A DNA stretch of 64,000 nucleotides, from positions 201,821 through 265,820 of the forward strand of contig JAMCSD010000006.1 of NCBI GenBank assembly GCA_023380755.1, in the 5' to 3' direction. The notes beneath the pieces are model-generated. The model was not told the origin of the DNA. It was given only the letters and a program-made list of their open reading frames with translations, and searched no databases. This document shows positions 8,101 through 16,122 of the stretch, one piece after another (the stretch's first letter is position 1; every line of letters begins with the position of its first letter). Source of the DNA: Patescibacteria group bacterium. GTDB taxonomy: Bacteria; Patescibacteria; Microgenomatia; UBA12405. The position numbers were made by a program, and so were the translations under genes.

Positions 8101-8685
8101 CTATCCTAAGCGTTTAGCCACTTCCTCCCAATTGACTACCTGCCACCATTTTTCCACGTAAGTTTTCCGGTCGTTTTGGTAATCAAGATAATAAGCATGC
8201 TCCCAGACGTCCAGTACTAAAATCGCCTGTGATCCAGCCAAACACAACGCATTATGTTTTTCTACCTGGTTAATGGCTAGTCCATCGGCAGTTTTACTTA
8301 ACATCGCCCAACCGCTACCTTCCACCGCTACTGCCGCCGCGCTAAATTCCTTCATAAAAGATTCCCAAGAAGCAAATTCCGCCGCTAAAATCGATTTTAG
8401 GCGGTCGTTAGGCTCGTTATTTTCCTGCGGCGGTCTCATAATTTTCCAAAAAATGTCGTGCAATTTATGGCCGTTATAGTTAAATGACAAGTCACGCAAT
8501 ACTGCTTTAATATCGATCTCCCCGCCTTCACTCTGGTATTTGTTTAATTTTTCTAGCGCTGCATTTGTCCCATTAACATAAGCCAGATGATGTTTGTCAT
8601 GGTGCCGTCGGAGCGTTTCCGCCGATATCACCGGCTCCAAAGCTTTGTAGTCGTAAGGTAGATCAGGTAAGCTAACTGTTTTCAT
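8101..8685 (-). CDS. Superoxide dismutase, Fe/Mn family
   Basis: The 194-aa enzyme converts superoxide to oxygen and hydrogen peroxide. The four metal ligands of the family are visible: His 28 in the HHDKHH region, His in NGHKLHDIFW, and the Asp and His of DVWEHAYYLDY. The NGHKLHDIFW form resembles archaeal-type enzymes more than the NHTFYW of E. coli. Metal (Fe or Mn) cannot be assigned. The ATG is four bases after the stop of the large surface protein gene, so the two are probably translationally coupled. No signal peptide is visible. Confidence 0.93.
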   Translation of the reverse strand: MKTVSLPDLPYDYKALEPVISAETLRRHHDKHHLAYVNGTNAALEKLNKYQSEGGEIDIKAVLRDLSFNYNGHKLHDIFWKIMRPPQENNEPNDRLKSILAAEFASWESFMKEFSAAAVAVEGSGWAMLSKTADGLAINQVEKHNALCLAGSQAILVLDVWEHAYYLDYQNDRKTYVEKWWQVVNWEEVAKRLG

Positions 8686-8689
8686 AATT

Positions 8690-11401
8690 TTATTTCCCTC
8701 GAGGGGTCAGCGCCCGCAAAGCAATAATATCCGGCTTTGGCAGGTTCACTATGTAATTATTATGTTTACCATAATACAACAACTGGCTGGCAGTGAACAA
8801 AAAGATGCCGAATACCACTAAAATAATCGAGTAGCTGACCCACGATACGGTTTGTTGATGCATCAGTCGTTTAGAAGCCATCCACAAATAACTCGATGAG
8901 CTCATGAGGAGTAGTAAATAGGGCAATAAATTTACTGGTTTTTGTTGTGAATCCTGGACTCCCATAATCACTCCACTCGTTGGTTGGACTGCTGCCGTCA
9001 CTACTTGTCCTGACTTTATTATAAAGGTTGTGTTGGCTTCATTGGAGCTGACTCCTGTCCCATCTACCGCCACACCCTGAACTTGAGTCACTGTTTGATA
9101 GCTTCCTCCCACTACTTTTGCATTGCCAAATACCTTGGTCAAGGGTAATCCAAACCGGATGGTCCCTTCCCGGAAGGGATTAATTTTCCCGATTGGCAGT
9201 GTAGTTGAAAAAATCTCTTTGCCTTGGGGATTAACCAACCTATGGACGAGTTGGCCATTCAATAAAGGCGCATCACTGGAATTTTTCACCTTAATTTCAA
9301 ATGTCACCACGTCGTTGGGGTACACAAACTCCCCGACATTATTTTTTGCTCCAATCACAATTACTGGCTGGCGGTGATCAGTGCCTTCGCTACTGTTCGC
9401 TAGGGTATCATTATACCCATTATCACCGGTATCACCCAGATTTTGTTCCACCACAATCTCGCTGGTGGCACTATTGTTAGTTAAATCGGCATCCGGGTCA
9501 GTTGATGAAATTTGGGCATAAGCGGTGAGTAATTTTTGGGCTGTATTGCTGGCTGCCCAAACCGATTTTACCGGTCCTTCAGCGCTGGTTTCGTTGAAAA
9601 TATTCGGATCAACCTCCAAGTTTACCTGGAAATTTCCCGAACTTCCTTGGGACAAGTCCTTATAATCCCAGCTAACCTTATCGCCGGTAATTTGATGACC
9701 TACTCCGCTCGTATCTGAAAGATACCTCGTTCCCGGCGGCAAGCTTAAATAAATCCGTGAGTTGCGGGCCTCATCATACCCTTGGTTGGTCCAATGTAAG
9801 GTTAGGGTTAGGGTGCCTCCTGGCGCTTCCTCGGTTTTTCTTGGGTCCACTGCAATTGCTAAATCCGGATAGGCAAAAATGATTTTCCCATGCCAATCAC
9901 CGACCACATTAATAATTCCCCGAAACCAATTGCTATACCACCACTGGCTGTTAATATAATTAAATAGGTTTGCCAAAGCATAGGCGTTACCCGTGGTAAT
10001 ATTCGCCATCCCCGCGGCCGCCGCACTGTTGCCCCCGCTGGCGGCTAAAGCCTTAATCCAATTTGTTAAATTTACGGCTCCATAACCACCGATGGCCGGG
10101 ATAGATCCCACCCGACTTGGATCGGTCGTTAAGATATCTAACAAAGTTTTCCCATTAACCGTAATTTGGTAAGCATTATTTCCATTCATAATTTGCCCCA
10201 ACACATTTTCCGTCGAACTGGCCGCTGTTCCATTACCGGTTGCAATGGTGCTGCTGTTACCGTTTGCCTGGTTTTCCCCAGTACTAGCCTGAGTGGCAAT
10301 ATTGTTGTTCACCGTTACTGGTCCGCCTCCGGCTGCTCCCGGGCTGCCTCCCACTACTCCGGAAAATAATTCTGGACGGGGCAAAATAATGTTGCCGTTA
10401 AAATTTCTGACCGTAATTACTCCGGTCAACATATTAGTTGCTACCCAATAAGTGTTAATAAAATTAAGCACGTTCGCTACTGCTGCTGCGTCACCAGTTA
10501 GGACAATGCTGTTACCATTAATGCTTACCGTATTATTTCCGCCGCTACCGGCATTTACGGTGACTTCATTATTTACATTGGTTGGCTGGCTTGACCCCAC
10601 CGAAGTTGCCGGACTAATAGTCATTCCCGTGGTACTGGCCGACTGCTGGATTGCTTTCCACATGGCATTCAGGTCTAAATTCCCGCTAGTGCCGCTGTCT
10701 AGGGTGATGAAATAAATTTGCACATGGGAACCGACACTTGAAGAATTTATCAGGTTCACTAAATTAGCATAAGCTGCCGCATCTCCGGCGGTTACCACCA
10801 CCCCGCTGCTGCCTGTTCCTTCGTTGCTGCCGCTGTTGGCCGTACTGCTTTGGGTTGTCCCTACTGTACTGCTGGTATCGGTATTTACTTGGTTGCTGGC
10901 ATTTGTTTCACTACTGGCTGTTCCGCTGGCGGTTTCGGTTTGGTTGCCATTATTATTGTTATTCCCGGTTGTTGAAGTCGCCGTATTGCTATTGCCCACA
11001 TTGACTGCTGTTGTTGGTGTCGGTGTCGCCGACGGTGTGGCCTCGTTGCTTAAGATCATCGGTGTTATTGGGTCACCAGTGGGTGTTGGGGTAGCGGACA
11101 GATCAGGAGTTGGTGAATCAGTACTGCTCGGTGTTAAGTTACTCGGAGTCGTAGTTGGTGTTTCTGTGGTTGTCGGCCCCGTTGTTTCGGTTGGTAGGGG
11201 AGTTGGCTCGGTGGGAGCTGGTGACTCCGTTGGCGTTATCATCACAGTCGGCTCTGGTGGGGGACTAGTGGGGGTTTCAGGAATAGTCGTTGGTGTGGCG
11301 CTCGGATCAACTGTTTGTCCCCACAAAATTGTACTATTACCAAACAGTAATAGTGCCAAAAACGAAACAACAATCGATAATTTAATTCGTTTTAACTTCA
11401 G
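8690..11401 (-). CDS. Large secreted/membrane-anchored repeat protein
   Basis: About 890-900 aa. After an N-terminal hydrophobic stretch comes a long Pro/Thr/Ser stalk, an Asn/Ser/Thr-rich region, and three diverged copies of a unit shaped TG-(D/N)-A-x-A-x-AN-x2-N-x-IN (beginning near AGDAAAYANLVNLIN, TGDAAAVANVLNFIN and TGNAYALANLFNYIN). Two beta-sandwich-like domains of the DUF11/CARDB kind follow, and two C-terminal hydrophobic helices anchor it. The first usual start codon is TTG 11359, but the frame stays open to 11415 and codons from CTG 11401 encode a KLKRIK-charged n-region, making a far better signal peptide. I therefore extend the gene to CTG 11401. Function unknown; adhesion or S-layer-like role is a guess. 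Confidence 0.75.
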   Translation of the reverse strand: MKLKRIKLSIVVSFLALLLFGNSTILWGQTVDPSATPTTIPETPTSPPPEPTVMITPTESPAPTEPTPLPTETTGPTTTETPTTTPSNLTPSSTDSPTPDLSATPTPTGDPITPMILSNEATPSATPTPTTAVNVGNSNTATSTTGNNNNNGNQTETASGTASSETNASNQVNTDTSSTVGTTQSSTANSGSNEGTGSSGVVVTAGDAAAYANLVNLINSSSVGSHVQIYFITLDSGTSGNLDLNAMWKAIQQSASTTGMTISPATSVGSSQPTNVNNEVTVNAGSGGNNTVSINGNSIVLTGDAAAVANVLNFINTYWVATNMLTGVITVRNFNGNIILPRPELFSGVVGGSPGAAGGGPVTVNNNIATQASTGENQANGNSSTIATGNGTAASSTENVLGQIMNGNNAYQITVNGKTLLDILTTDPSRVGSIPAIGGYGAVNLTNWIKALAASGGNSAAAAGMANITTGNAYALANLFNYINSQWWYSNWFRGIINVVGDWHGKIIFAYPDLAIAVDPRKTEEAPGGTLTLTLHWTNQGYDEARNSRIYLSLPPGTRYLSDTSGVGHQITGDKVSWDYKDLSQGSSGNFQVNLEVDPNIFNETSAEGPVKSVWAASNTAQKLLTAYAQISSTDPDADLTNNSATSEIVVEQNLGDTGDNGYNDTLANSSEGTDHRQPVIVIGAKNNVGEFVYPNDVVTFEIKVKNSSDAPLLNGQLVHRLVNPQGKEIFSTTLPIGKINPFREGTIRFGLPLTKVFGNAKVVGGSYQTVTQVQGVAVDGTGVSSNEANTTFIIKSGQVVTAAVQPTSGVIMGVQDSQQKPVNLLPYLLLLMSSSSYLWMASKRLMHQQTVSWVSYSIILVVFGIFLFTASQLLYYGKHNNYIVNLPKPDIIALRALTPRGK

Positions 11402-11422
11402 AGTATTTAAGAATTTTTAATC

Positions 11423-11460
11423 TGACCAGCAATCCCGGCGTAATGTCGGGATTGCTGTCA
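11423..11460 (-). terminator. Hairpin between the two secreted-protein genes
   Basis: AGCAATCCCG (11428-11437) pairs exactly with CGGGATTGCT (11447-11456) around a 9-nt loop, and TGAC/GTCA extends the stem past a one-base bulge. On the minus strand it follows the 171-aa gene and is trailed by only a short U-poor run, so it may be a weak terminator or attenuator that lowers expression of the large downstream gene. Confidence 0.6.
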
Positions 11461-11476
11461 GGAGTTGGTCACTTCA

Positions 11477-11992
11477 TTAATCCAATAAAGACGAAATACT
11501 AACATTGACCAGAGTGCTAGCATTCGAAGTTGACGTCGCATTTCCAGTATTAGTAGTCTGAGATCCACCGCCAATATTAGCGGAACTAAACATAGATTTA
11601 TATACAGTCGACGTCATCCCTTGGTAATTATTGCCTGTGTCTGATAGGGCTGTGGACGAGGTGTCTATATGCACCTTAGGCAGATAATATCCACCTACTC
11701 CTAATGAAAGCCCATCCAGTACTCCCCCTAGCGTATTAGCAGTTAAGTTAACTGTCGTTGAGCTATTAGAAGTTGCACTAGCCGCCCCAGTAGTTATCGA
11801 TTGTGAGCCTCCGGTAACATTACTGCTGTTATTCATGCTTTTCTTAAGCATTGAAAATATTTCTTGGGTATTATTTCCCGTATTAGACATGGCGCTTGAG
11901 CTGGTATCAAAATGAATACCGCTATAAGCAAAAGCCGGTACCACCCCTAAGAGTAATGCCGCAATCCCTCCAAGAATTGATAATTTAGTCAT
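11477..11992 (-). CDS. Secreted protein with two internal repeats
   Basis: The 171-aa product has a clear signal peptide (MTKLSILGGIAALLLGVVPAFA, cleavage likely after Ala 22). The mature part is two homologous units of about 65 residues: each starts H-(F/I)-DTSS-(S/T)-A-(M/L)-S-(N/D)-TGNN and runs through a GG-S-Q-(S/T) and T-x-S-N-(S/A)-ST element. Asn, Ser, Thr and Gly dominate and there is no Cys. The vocabulary resembles the Asn/Thr-rich part of the large protein encoded next. AGGGGGTG lies nine bases upstream of ATG, a strong ribosome site. No known family is recognised; beta-solenoid or fibre-forming structure is an inference. Confidence 0.8.
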   Translation of the reverse strand: MTKLSILGGIAALLLGVVPAFAYSGIHFDTSSSAMSNTGNNTQEIFSMLKKSMNNSSNVTGGSQSITTGAASATSNSSTTVNLTANTLGGVLDGLSLGVGGYYLPKVHIDTSSTALSDTGNNYQGMTSTVYKSMFSSANIGGGSQTTNTGNATSTSNASTLVNVSISSLLD

Positions 11993-12027
11993 AATTTTTC
12001 ACCCCCTAACTTTAAAAAATTAACCAG

Positions 12028-12065
12028 CCAGCCTTGGGTCATAAAAACTGATAACCAAAAGCTGG
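12028..12065 (-). promoter_or_regulatory. 15-bp leader hairpin of the 171-aa secreted protein
   Basis: The arms 12028-12042 and 12051-12065 pair over 15 positions with one mismatch (two G-U pairs in the minus-strand RNA) around an 8-nt loop. It lies in the 5' leader, about 35 bases upstream of the start codon. It could stabilise the mRNA or gate the ribosome site. Confidence 0.6.
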
Positions 12066-12169
12066 CGCGTTTTGGGAACAAACCTTTCTTTATCCTCTAT
12101 TATTTTCCTTTTTACCTTTCTCATAGACTCCTAATCTATAACTCACACTAAATAAATGATAGATAAACA

Positions 12170-12198
12170 ATTATGATTCTAGTAGGAGATTCAGTCAA
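12170..12198 (-). promoter_or_regulatory. Promoter of the 171-aa secreted protein gene
   Basis: In gene orientation TTGACT (12198-12193), 17 bp, CATAAT (12175-12170). The predicted leader is about 170 nt, much longer than elsewhere in the window. Confidence 0.5.
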
Positions 12199-12199
12199 G

Positions 12200-12217
12200 A
12201 TATCAAACCATATCAAA
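12200..12217. repeat. Tandem ATATCAAA repeat, period 10 bp
   Basis: ATATCAAA occurs at 12200-12207 and 12210-12217, exactly one helical turn apart and immediately upstream of the -35 of the minus-strand promoter. This is the usual layout of an activator binding site, such as a response regulator. Confidence 0.5.
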
Positions 12218-12341
12218 GTCACAACTGATACTTTTTGTTATGGAATAATATTTTTTTATACTCTATTTAAAATAGTTTCTAACAGCCCATAAGACAATCT
12301 TTGCCAAGCTATGCCGGAAAACTTAATGTAAAATAGATTCT

Positions 12342-13184
12342 ATGAGCCTGCCAAAAATTTCTTCTTTAGCTAAATTCTGGTGGTTTTTTGTTTTTGTTTT
12401 TTTTCTTACTGGTGTCGCGTACGCTCTCTTCATTAATTTACATTCTTCCCGACAGTCGACTATTGCCCCCATCCCTAAAGGCCAACCAATAATCAAAAAA
12501 CACCAAGATCTGTCATACGTCACTCATGGCTCTCGCCATTCCCGCAAAATTGCCCTTACTTTTGATGCCGACATGACGCCTTTCATGGTTCAGGAGCTGC
12601 AACGCGGTGAGGTTAAAAGTTGGTACAACCAGGCGATTGTTGATTACCTCGATAAGGAAAAAATTCCGGCGACAATATTTATGGCCGGCATGTGGGCCGA
12701 GCTCTACCCTGAAGTGGCTAAGTCCTTAGCCCAAAACCCCTTATTTGAAATTGCTAACCATTCATATTCTCACCCTCGTTTTACTTCCGCTTGTTTTGCC
12801 CTTCCCCCCATGCCCGCCTGGGGCCCCCAGGGTGAATTCGAAAAATCCCAAGCGGCCATCTTTAAAGCGACCGGCATCACACCTCAATATTTCCGTTTTC
12901 CCGGCGGTTGTCAGACCAAAGAAGACATCAAATTAGCCAATTCCTATGGTCTCACTGTTGTCGGTTGGGATAACGCCAGCGGTGATTCCTTTAACTCTAA
13001 TGAGCCAGCCATTATAAATACTGTCGAAACCCGGACCCAAAACGGTTCAATTTTGTTGTTTCATTTTCATGGTAACCGCAATGCCCCGGAAACTGCCAAG
13101 GTCTTACCCATTGTGATCCCTTATCTGCGGGCTAAAGGTTTTGAGTTTGTTAAGCTCAGCGACCTGGATCTTCAACCCAACTAA
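12342..13184 (+). CDS. Polysaccharide deacetylase (NodB homology domain)
   Basis: The 280-aa protein has an N-terminal membrane anchor (residues about 9-28, FWWFFVFVFFLTGVAYALF) and an extracytoplasmic NodB domain. Motif 1 is ALTFDAD with the catalytic and metal Asp, motif 2 is NHSYSHP with the metal His pair, motif 3 is FRFPGG, and LLFHFHGN supplies the last His. Such enzymes remove N-acetyl groups from peptidoglycan or exopolysaccharide. The -10 TAAAAT (12329-12334) ends seven bases before ATG, without Shine-Dalgarno. It stands alone between the divergent region and the rarA operon promoter. Confidence 0.85.
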   Translation: MSLPKISSLAKFWWFFVFVFFLTGVAYALFINLHSSRQSTIAPIPKGQPIIKKHQDLSYVTHGSRHSRKIALTFDADMTPFMVQELQRGEVKSWYNQAIVDYLDKEKIPATIFMAGMWAELYPEVAKSLAQNPLFEIANHSYSHPRFTSACFALPPMPAWGPQGEFEKSQAAIFKATGITPQYFRFPGGCQTKEDIKLANSYGLTVVGWDNASGDSFNSNEPAIINTVETRTQNGSILLFHFHGNRNAPETAKVLPIVIPYLRAKGFEFVKLSDLDLQPN

Positions 13185-13213
13185 GAATTTTTTAAAATCA
13201 CCGAAAGCTGCTA

Positions 13214-13242
13214 TTGACTTAAACCGCCGTTTCCACTATTCT
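13214..13242 (+). promoter_or_regulatory. Promoter of the rarA DNA-damage operon
   Basis: TTGACT (13214-13219), 17 bp, TATTCT (13237-13242). The start codon is 29 bases past the -10, so this transcript has a leader of about 23 nt, unlike most promoters here. No LexA-type box was recognised. Confidence 0.6.
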
Positions 13243-13271
13243 TTGTATACCCGAAGAAAAACCAAACTCAT

Positions 13272-14459
13272 ATGCCTCTTCATACCACTCAACCACTCGC
13301 TGACCAACTTCGACCCAAGAATCTTGATGAGTTCATCGGTCAACAACATTTAGTCGGTCCGGGCAAACCATTACGCCTTGCCGTCGAATCCAAAACGCTT
13401 TTTTCGATGATCTTTTGGGGCCCGCCCGGTGTTGGTAAAACTACCTTAGCCCGGATCTTAGCCAAAGAAACCGATGCAGAAATCCACGAACTTTCGGCTG
13501 TTTCCGCTGGCAAAGACGACATTAAAAAGATAGTTGGCACTAATCCCTCTCCCGGCCTGGTTAAAAAAATTTTATTTTTGGACGAAATCCATCGATTCAA
13601 TAAAGCCCAGCAGGATTTCCTGCTCCCTTATGTCGAATCGGGGATCTTAACCCTCATTGGCGCTACCACCGAAAACCCCAGTTTCGAAGTCATCGCCCCA
13701 CTCTTGTCCCGTTGTCGCGTTTTTGTTTTAAATGAATTATCCCCCGACGAAATCCGCGAAGTCATCAGCCGCTGTCTCAAAACCCTCGAAACTAAAATGT
13801 CTAAAGAAGCTACTGACTGGTTGGTCAATATGGCCAACGGTGACGCCCGCCAGGCTATTACTATGATCGATAATGCTTATACCCTTTACGAAAAACTGAC
13901 CATCGATACCCTCAAGTCCACCCTTCAAAATTCCTTCCTCCGTTTCGACAAAAAAGGCGAAGAGCACTACAACACTATCTCCGCTTTTATCAAATCAATG
14001 CGTGCTTCCAACGTCGATGCCGCTGTCTATTATTTAGCCCGGATGGTCGAGGCTGGTGAAGATCCCAAATTCATTGCCCGACGCATGGTCATTTTTGCCT
14101 CCGAAGACATTGGCATTGCCAATTCTTCGGCACTTTTAGTTGCCAACGCCGTCTTTGAAGCGGTGACCAAAATCGGTTACCCCGAGTGCGCTATCAACCT
14201 GGTTCACGGTGTGGTTTATTTGGCCAAATCTCCCAAAAACCGTTCCGCTTACGATGCCCTTCAAGCCGCCCGCAAAGACGTTAAAGAACTGGGTAACCTC
14301 CCCATTCCTCTTAATATCCGCAATGCTGTCACTGACTTAATGAAAGATATCGGTTACCACGAAGGCTATGAAATGTATCCCGAAGTGGACGACTATCTGC
14401 CCGAAAAACTCAAGGGCAAAAAGTATTTTAAGGAGATTAAAAATACAGTGAAGAAATGA
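13272..14459 (+). CDS. rarA: Replication-associated recombination AAA ATPase RarA
   Basis: The 395-aa protein matches RarA/MgsA (WRNIP1 family), which acts at stalled replication forks and interacts with SSB. The N-terminus PLADQLRPKNLDEFIGQQHL is characteristic. Walker A GPPGVGKTT lies at residues 50-58, Walker B ILFLDEIHRF near 100, and the sensor region GATTENPSFEV follows. The C-terminal half carries the tetramerisation/clamp-loader-like helices. It leads a tightly packed operon: its stop overlaps the next start by four bases (ATGA). Confidence 0.93.
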   Translation: MPLHTTQPLADQLRPKNLDEFIGQQHLVGPGKPLRLAVESKTLFSMIFWGPPGVGKTTLARILAKETDAEIHELSAVSAGKDDIKKIVGTNPSPGLVKKILFLDEIHRFNKAQQDFLLPYVESGILTLIGATTENPSFEVIAPLLSRCRVFVLNELSPDEIREVISRCLKTLETKMSKEATDWLVNMANGDARQAITMIDNAYTLYEKLTIDTLKSTLQNSFLRFDKKGEEHYNTISAFIKSMRASNVDAAVYYLARMVEAGEDPKFIARRMVIFASEDIGIANSSALLVANAVFEAVTKIGYPECAINLVHGVVYLAKSPKNRSAYDALQAARKDVKELGNLPIPLNIRNAVTDLMKDIGYHEGYEMYPEVDDYLPEKLKGKKYFKEIKNTVKK

Positions 14460-14776
14460 AACCCGGCGAATTTAGTAAAAATCTTTGGCGCCTCGCCCTC
14501 ACCATCCCGCCGGGTCGGGTCACCACCTACGCCACCCTCTGTGTCGCCGCCGGTGGCCATCCCAGGATGGCTCAAATGGTCACCTACATTTTGGGCAAAT
14601 CTCCTGATGTCGACAAAATTCCTTGGCACCGTATAGTCTATTCCGATGGTAAAGTTTGGTTGTCACCAAAATACGACAAAATGAGACGTGAACTTTATAA
14701 AAAAGAGGGGATCGAGCTTGATGATCAAAATCGCATCAAAAACTTTGAACACATTATTTATTCATTTGACTCATGA
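14456..14776 (+). CDS. Alkyltransferase-like protein (ATL)
   Basis: The 106-aa protein is the DNA-binding domain of O6-alkylguanine-DNA alkyltransferases. The active-site PCHR motif reads IPWHRIV, with Trp 57 where the alkyl-accepting Cys would be. That substitution defines ATL proteins, which flip and bind O6-alkylguanine without repairing it and hand lesions to nucleotide excision repair. The winged-helix part has IPPGRVTTYATL. Four-base ATGA overlaps on both sides couple it to rarA and to the next small gene. Confidence 0.9.
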   Translation: MKPGEFSKNLWRLALTIPPGRVTTYATLCVAAGGHPRMAQMVTYILGKSPDVDKIPWHRIVYSDGKVWLSPKYDKMRRELYKKEGIELDDQNRIKNFEHIIYSFDS

Positions 14777-14997
14777 AACACCAGCCCAAAACCCTCCATG
14801 GGGCTAACATGGATATTGATTTAACCAGCGCTCAAAACGTCACCTGGAAACAGGATCTTTGTCCCTGGAACGAGGCCGAAAACAGCGGCACGACCCACAA
14901 ATGTGCCATCAAAAACACCTCCATCTGCGACTACTTTTGCGGAGTCCAAGCCCCCGACAACGTTTTATGTTCATACCCTCACCAAAATGAAGACTAA
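14773..14997 (+). CDS. Small Cys-rich protein, unknown
   Basis: A 74-aa product with five cysteines (30, 44, 52, 56, 66), arranged C-x13-C-x7-C-x3-C-x9-C, with Trp and Tyr beside them. Metal binding (zinc or iron-sulfur) is likely by composition, but no family is recognised. ATGA overlap with the ATL gene and an 11-base overlap with the MazG-like gene support it being real and co-translated in the repair operon. Confidence 0.6.
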   Translation: MKHQPKTLHGANMDIDLTSAQNVTWKQDLCPWNEAENSGTTHKCAIKNTSICDYFCGVQAPDNVLCSYPHQNED

Positions 14998-15373
14998 AAC
15001 GCTGGATGAATTAGCTCAAGACATTCTGCAATTTAACCACGCTCATGGCTGGCATCAGCACCCCCAGGACTTAGCTAAGTCCATCGTCATCGAAGCCGCC
15101 GAGCTACTGGAGCTGTTCCAATGGGATGTCACTCTGGGCCGTCTCGACAAAAATCTTCAGGGCAAAGATCTTTTGGAAATCAAAAAAGAGGCCGCCGATA
15201 TCTTTTGGTACTTGCTTGAATTTTGCCACGACTCCGGCTTTGACCTTAAAGAGGCAGTCGAAATTAAGTATGCCCACAATACCAAGAAATTTCCCGTCGA
15301 AATGTTTAATGGGAAGGACAATGTTGAATTTCGGCAACACCAACACCGGTTATATCGTCAAAAGAGAAAATAA
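14987..15373 (+). CDS. MazG-like nucleotide pyrophosphohydrolase
   Basis: The 128-aa protein has the all-alpha NTP pyrophosphatase signature: EAAE at residues 36-39 and KKEAADIFWYL with the second E-x2-D pair near 68-71, followed by HNTKKFPVE. These enzymes hydrolyse non-canonical (d)NTPs to monophosphates, cleaning the nucleotide pool. ATG 14987 is chosen; a longer in-frame reading from 14903 would run through most of the upstream gene. The AlkD-like gene starts one base after its stop. Confidence 0.85.
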   Translation: MKTKTLDELAQDILQFNHAHGWHQHPQDLAKSIVIEAAELLELFQWDVTLGRLDKNLQGKDLLEIKKEAADIFWYLLEFCHDSGFDLKEAVEIKYAHNTKKFPVEMFNGKDNVEFRQHQHRLYRQKRK

Positions 15374-15374
15374 A

Positions 15375-16115
15375 ATGACCAAAAATATTTATCATCAAGA
15401 ACTCGTCATGGCACTCAAAAAGGCCGATCCACAAGGCCCGGTTGGTGGGCTTTTTATGGCCCATTATTGCGGTTCCGATAAGCCGGCCTACAATCTTAAT
15501 ACCGCCGACCACACCAAAATTATCAAAGAATTTGTCGATAGGCACGACTTTACTCCTCAGGCCGCTGTCGATCTCATCGGCTCGCTTTACATCAATGGTC
15601 AAAGTATGAACGAAATTTTTTTTGCCGGTAATTTAGTTGGCCGTTTATTTAATAGGGATTTCGATCCGCAGCATCTCGATTCCTGGTTGAATTATGTCCA
15701 TGGTTGGGCCGAAGCCGATGTTTTGTGCCAATCAAATTTCACCGACCAAGCACTTTTGGGGAATTGGCCTGCCTGGGAAAAAATCTTGACTAAATTTGTC
15801 ACCGACTCCAATGTTCACAAGCGCCGTGCTAGCCTGGTCCTGTTAACCAAACCTCTACGTTTATCCCCCGATCCCCGTTTGCTCAAAATGGCCATCCGTC
15901 ACGTCGACCTTTTAAAAGGGGAACGAGATATTCTTATCACCAAAGCCATCTCTTGGGCACTTCGTTCCTTAGTTTTCCAGCACCCGGAAGTTTTAGCGGA
16001 ATACTTAACCAAAAACCAAAAATCATTACCCAGTATTGCCTATCGCGAGGCTTATTCCAAGCTCACCACGGGCCGGAAATATAACCATCAGAAAAAACAA
16101 AAAGCTATTGTATAA
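15375..16115 (+). CDS. DNA alkylation repair protein, AlkD-like HEAT fold
   Basis: The 246-aa protein resembles AlkD glycosylases, which excise N3- and N7-alkylated purines using HEAT-like helical repeats. Recognisable segments are GNLVGRLF, VLCQSNFTDQALL, HKRRASLVLL and ERDILITKAISWALR, the last carrying the usual Trp-Ala-Leu-Arg element. ATG 15375 is one base after the MazG-like stop; the in-frame extension to 15126 lies within that gene and is rejected. Together with the ATL protein it points to defence against alkylated DNA. Confidence 0.85.
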   Translation: MTKNIYHQELVMALKKADPQGPVGGLFMAHYCGSDKPAYNLNTADHTKIIKEFVDRHDFTPQAAVDLIGSLYINGQSMNEIFFAGNLVGRLFNRDFDPQHLDSWLNYVHGWAEADVLCQSNFTDQALLGNWPAWEKILTKFVTDSNVHKRRASLVLLTKPLRLSPDPRLLKMAIRHVDLLKGERDILITKAISWALRSLVFQHPEVLAEYLTKNQKSLPSIAYREAYSKLTTGRKYNHQKKQKAIV

Positions 16116-16122
16116 ATAAAGG

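Larger units (their letters stand above)
11993..12341. other. 349-bp divergent regulatory region
   Basis: The only gene-free stretch above 300 bases. It separates the secreted repeat protein gene (minus) from the deacetylase gene (plus). It holds a minus-strand promoter near 12170-12198, a tandem direct repeat at 12200-12217, a long transcript hairpin at 12028-12065 and the plus-strand -10 at 12329-12334. I see no RNA gene; the AT-rich part around 12220-12300 shows nothing further. Confidence 0.6.

Noticed and set aside
10824..11420. Long plus-strand reading frame opposite the surface protein gene
   Set aside because: It is low-complexity Val/Gly/Leu sequence produced by the antisense of the Thr/Pro/Ser-rich repeats; no ribosome site, no promoter, no domain.
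15126..15374. N-terminal extension of the AlkD-like protein
   Set aside because: It lies in another frame of the MazG-like gene and has no similarity to the family; ATG 15375 fits the operon spacing.
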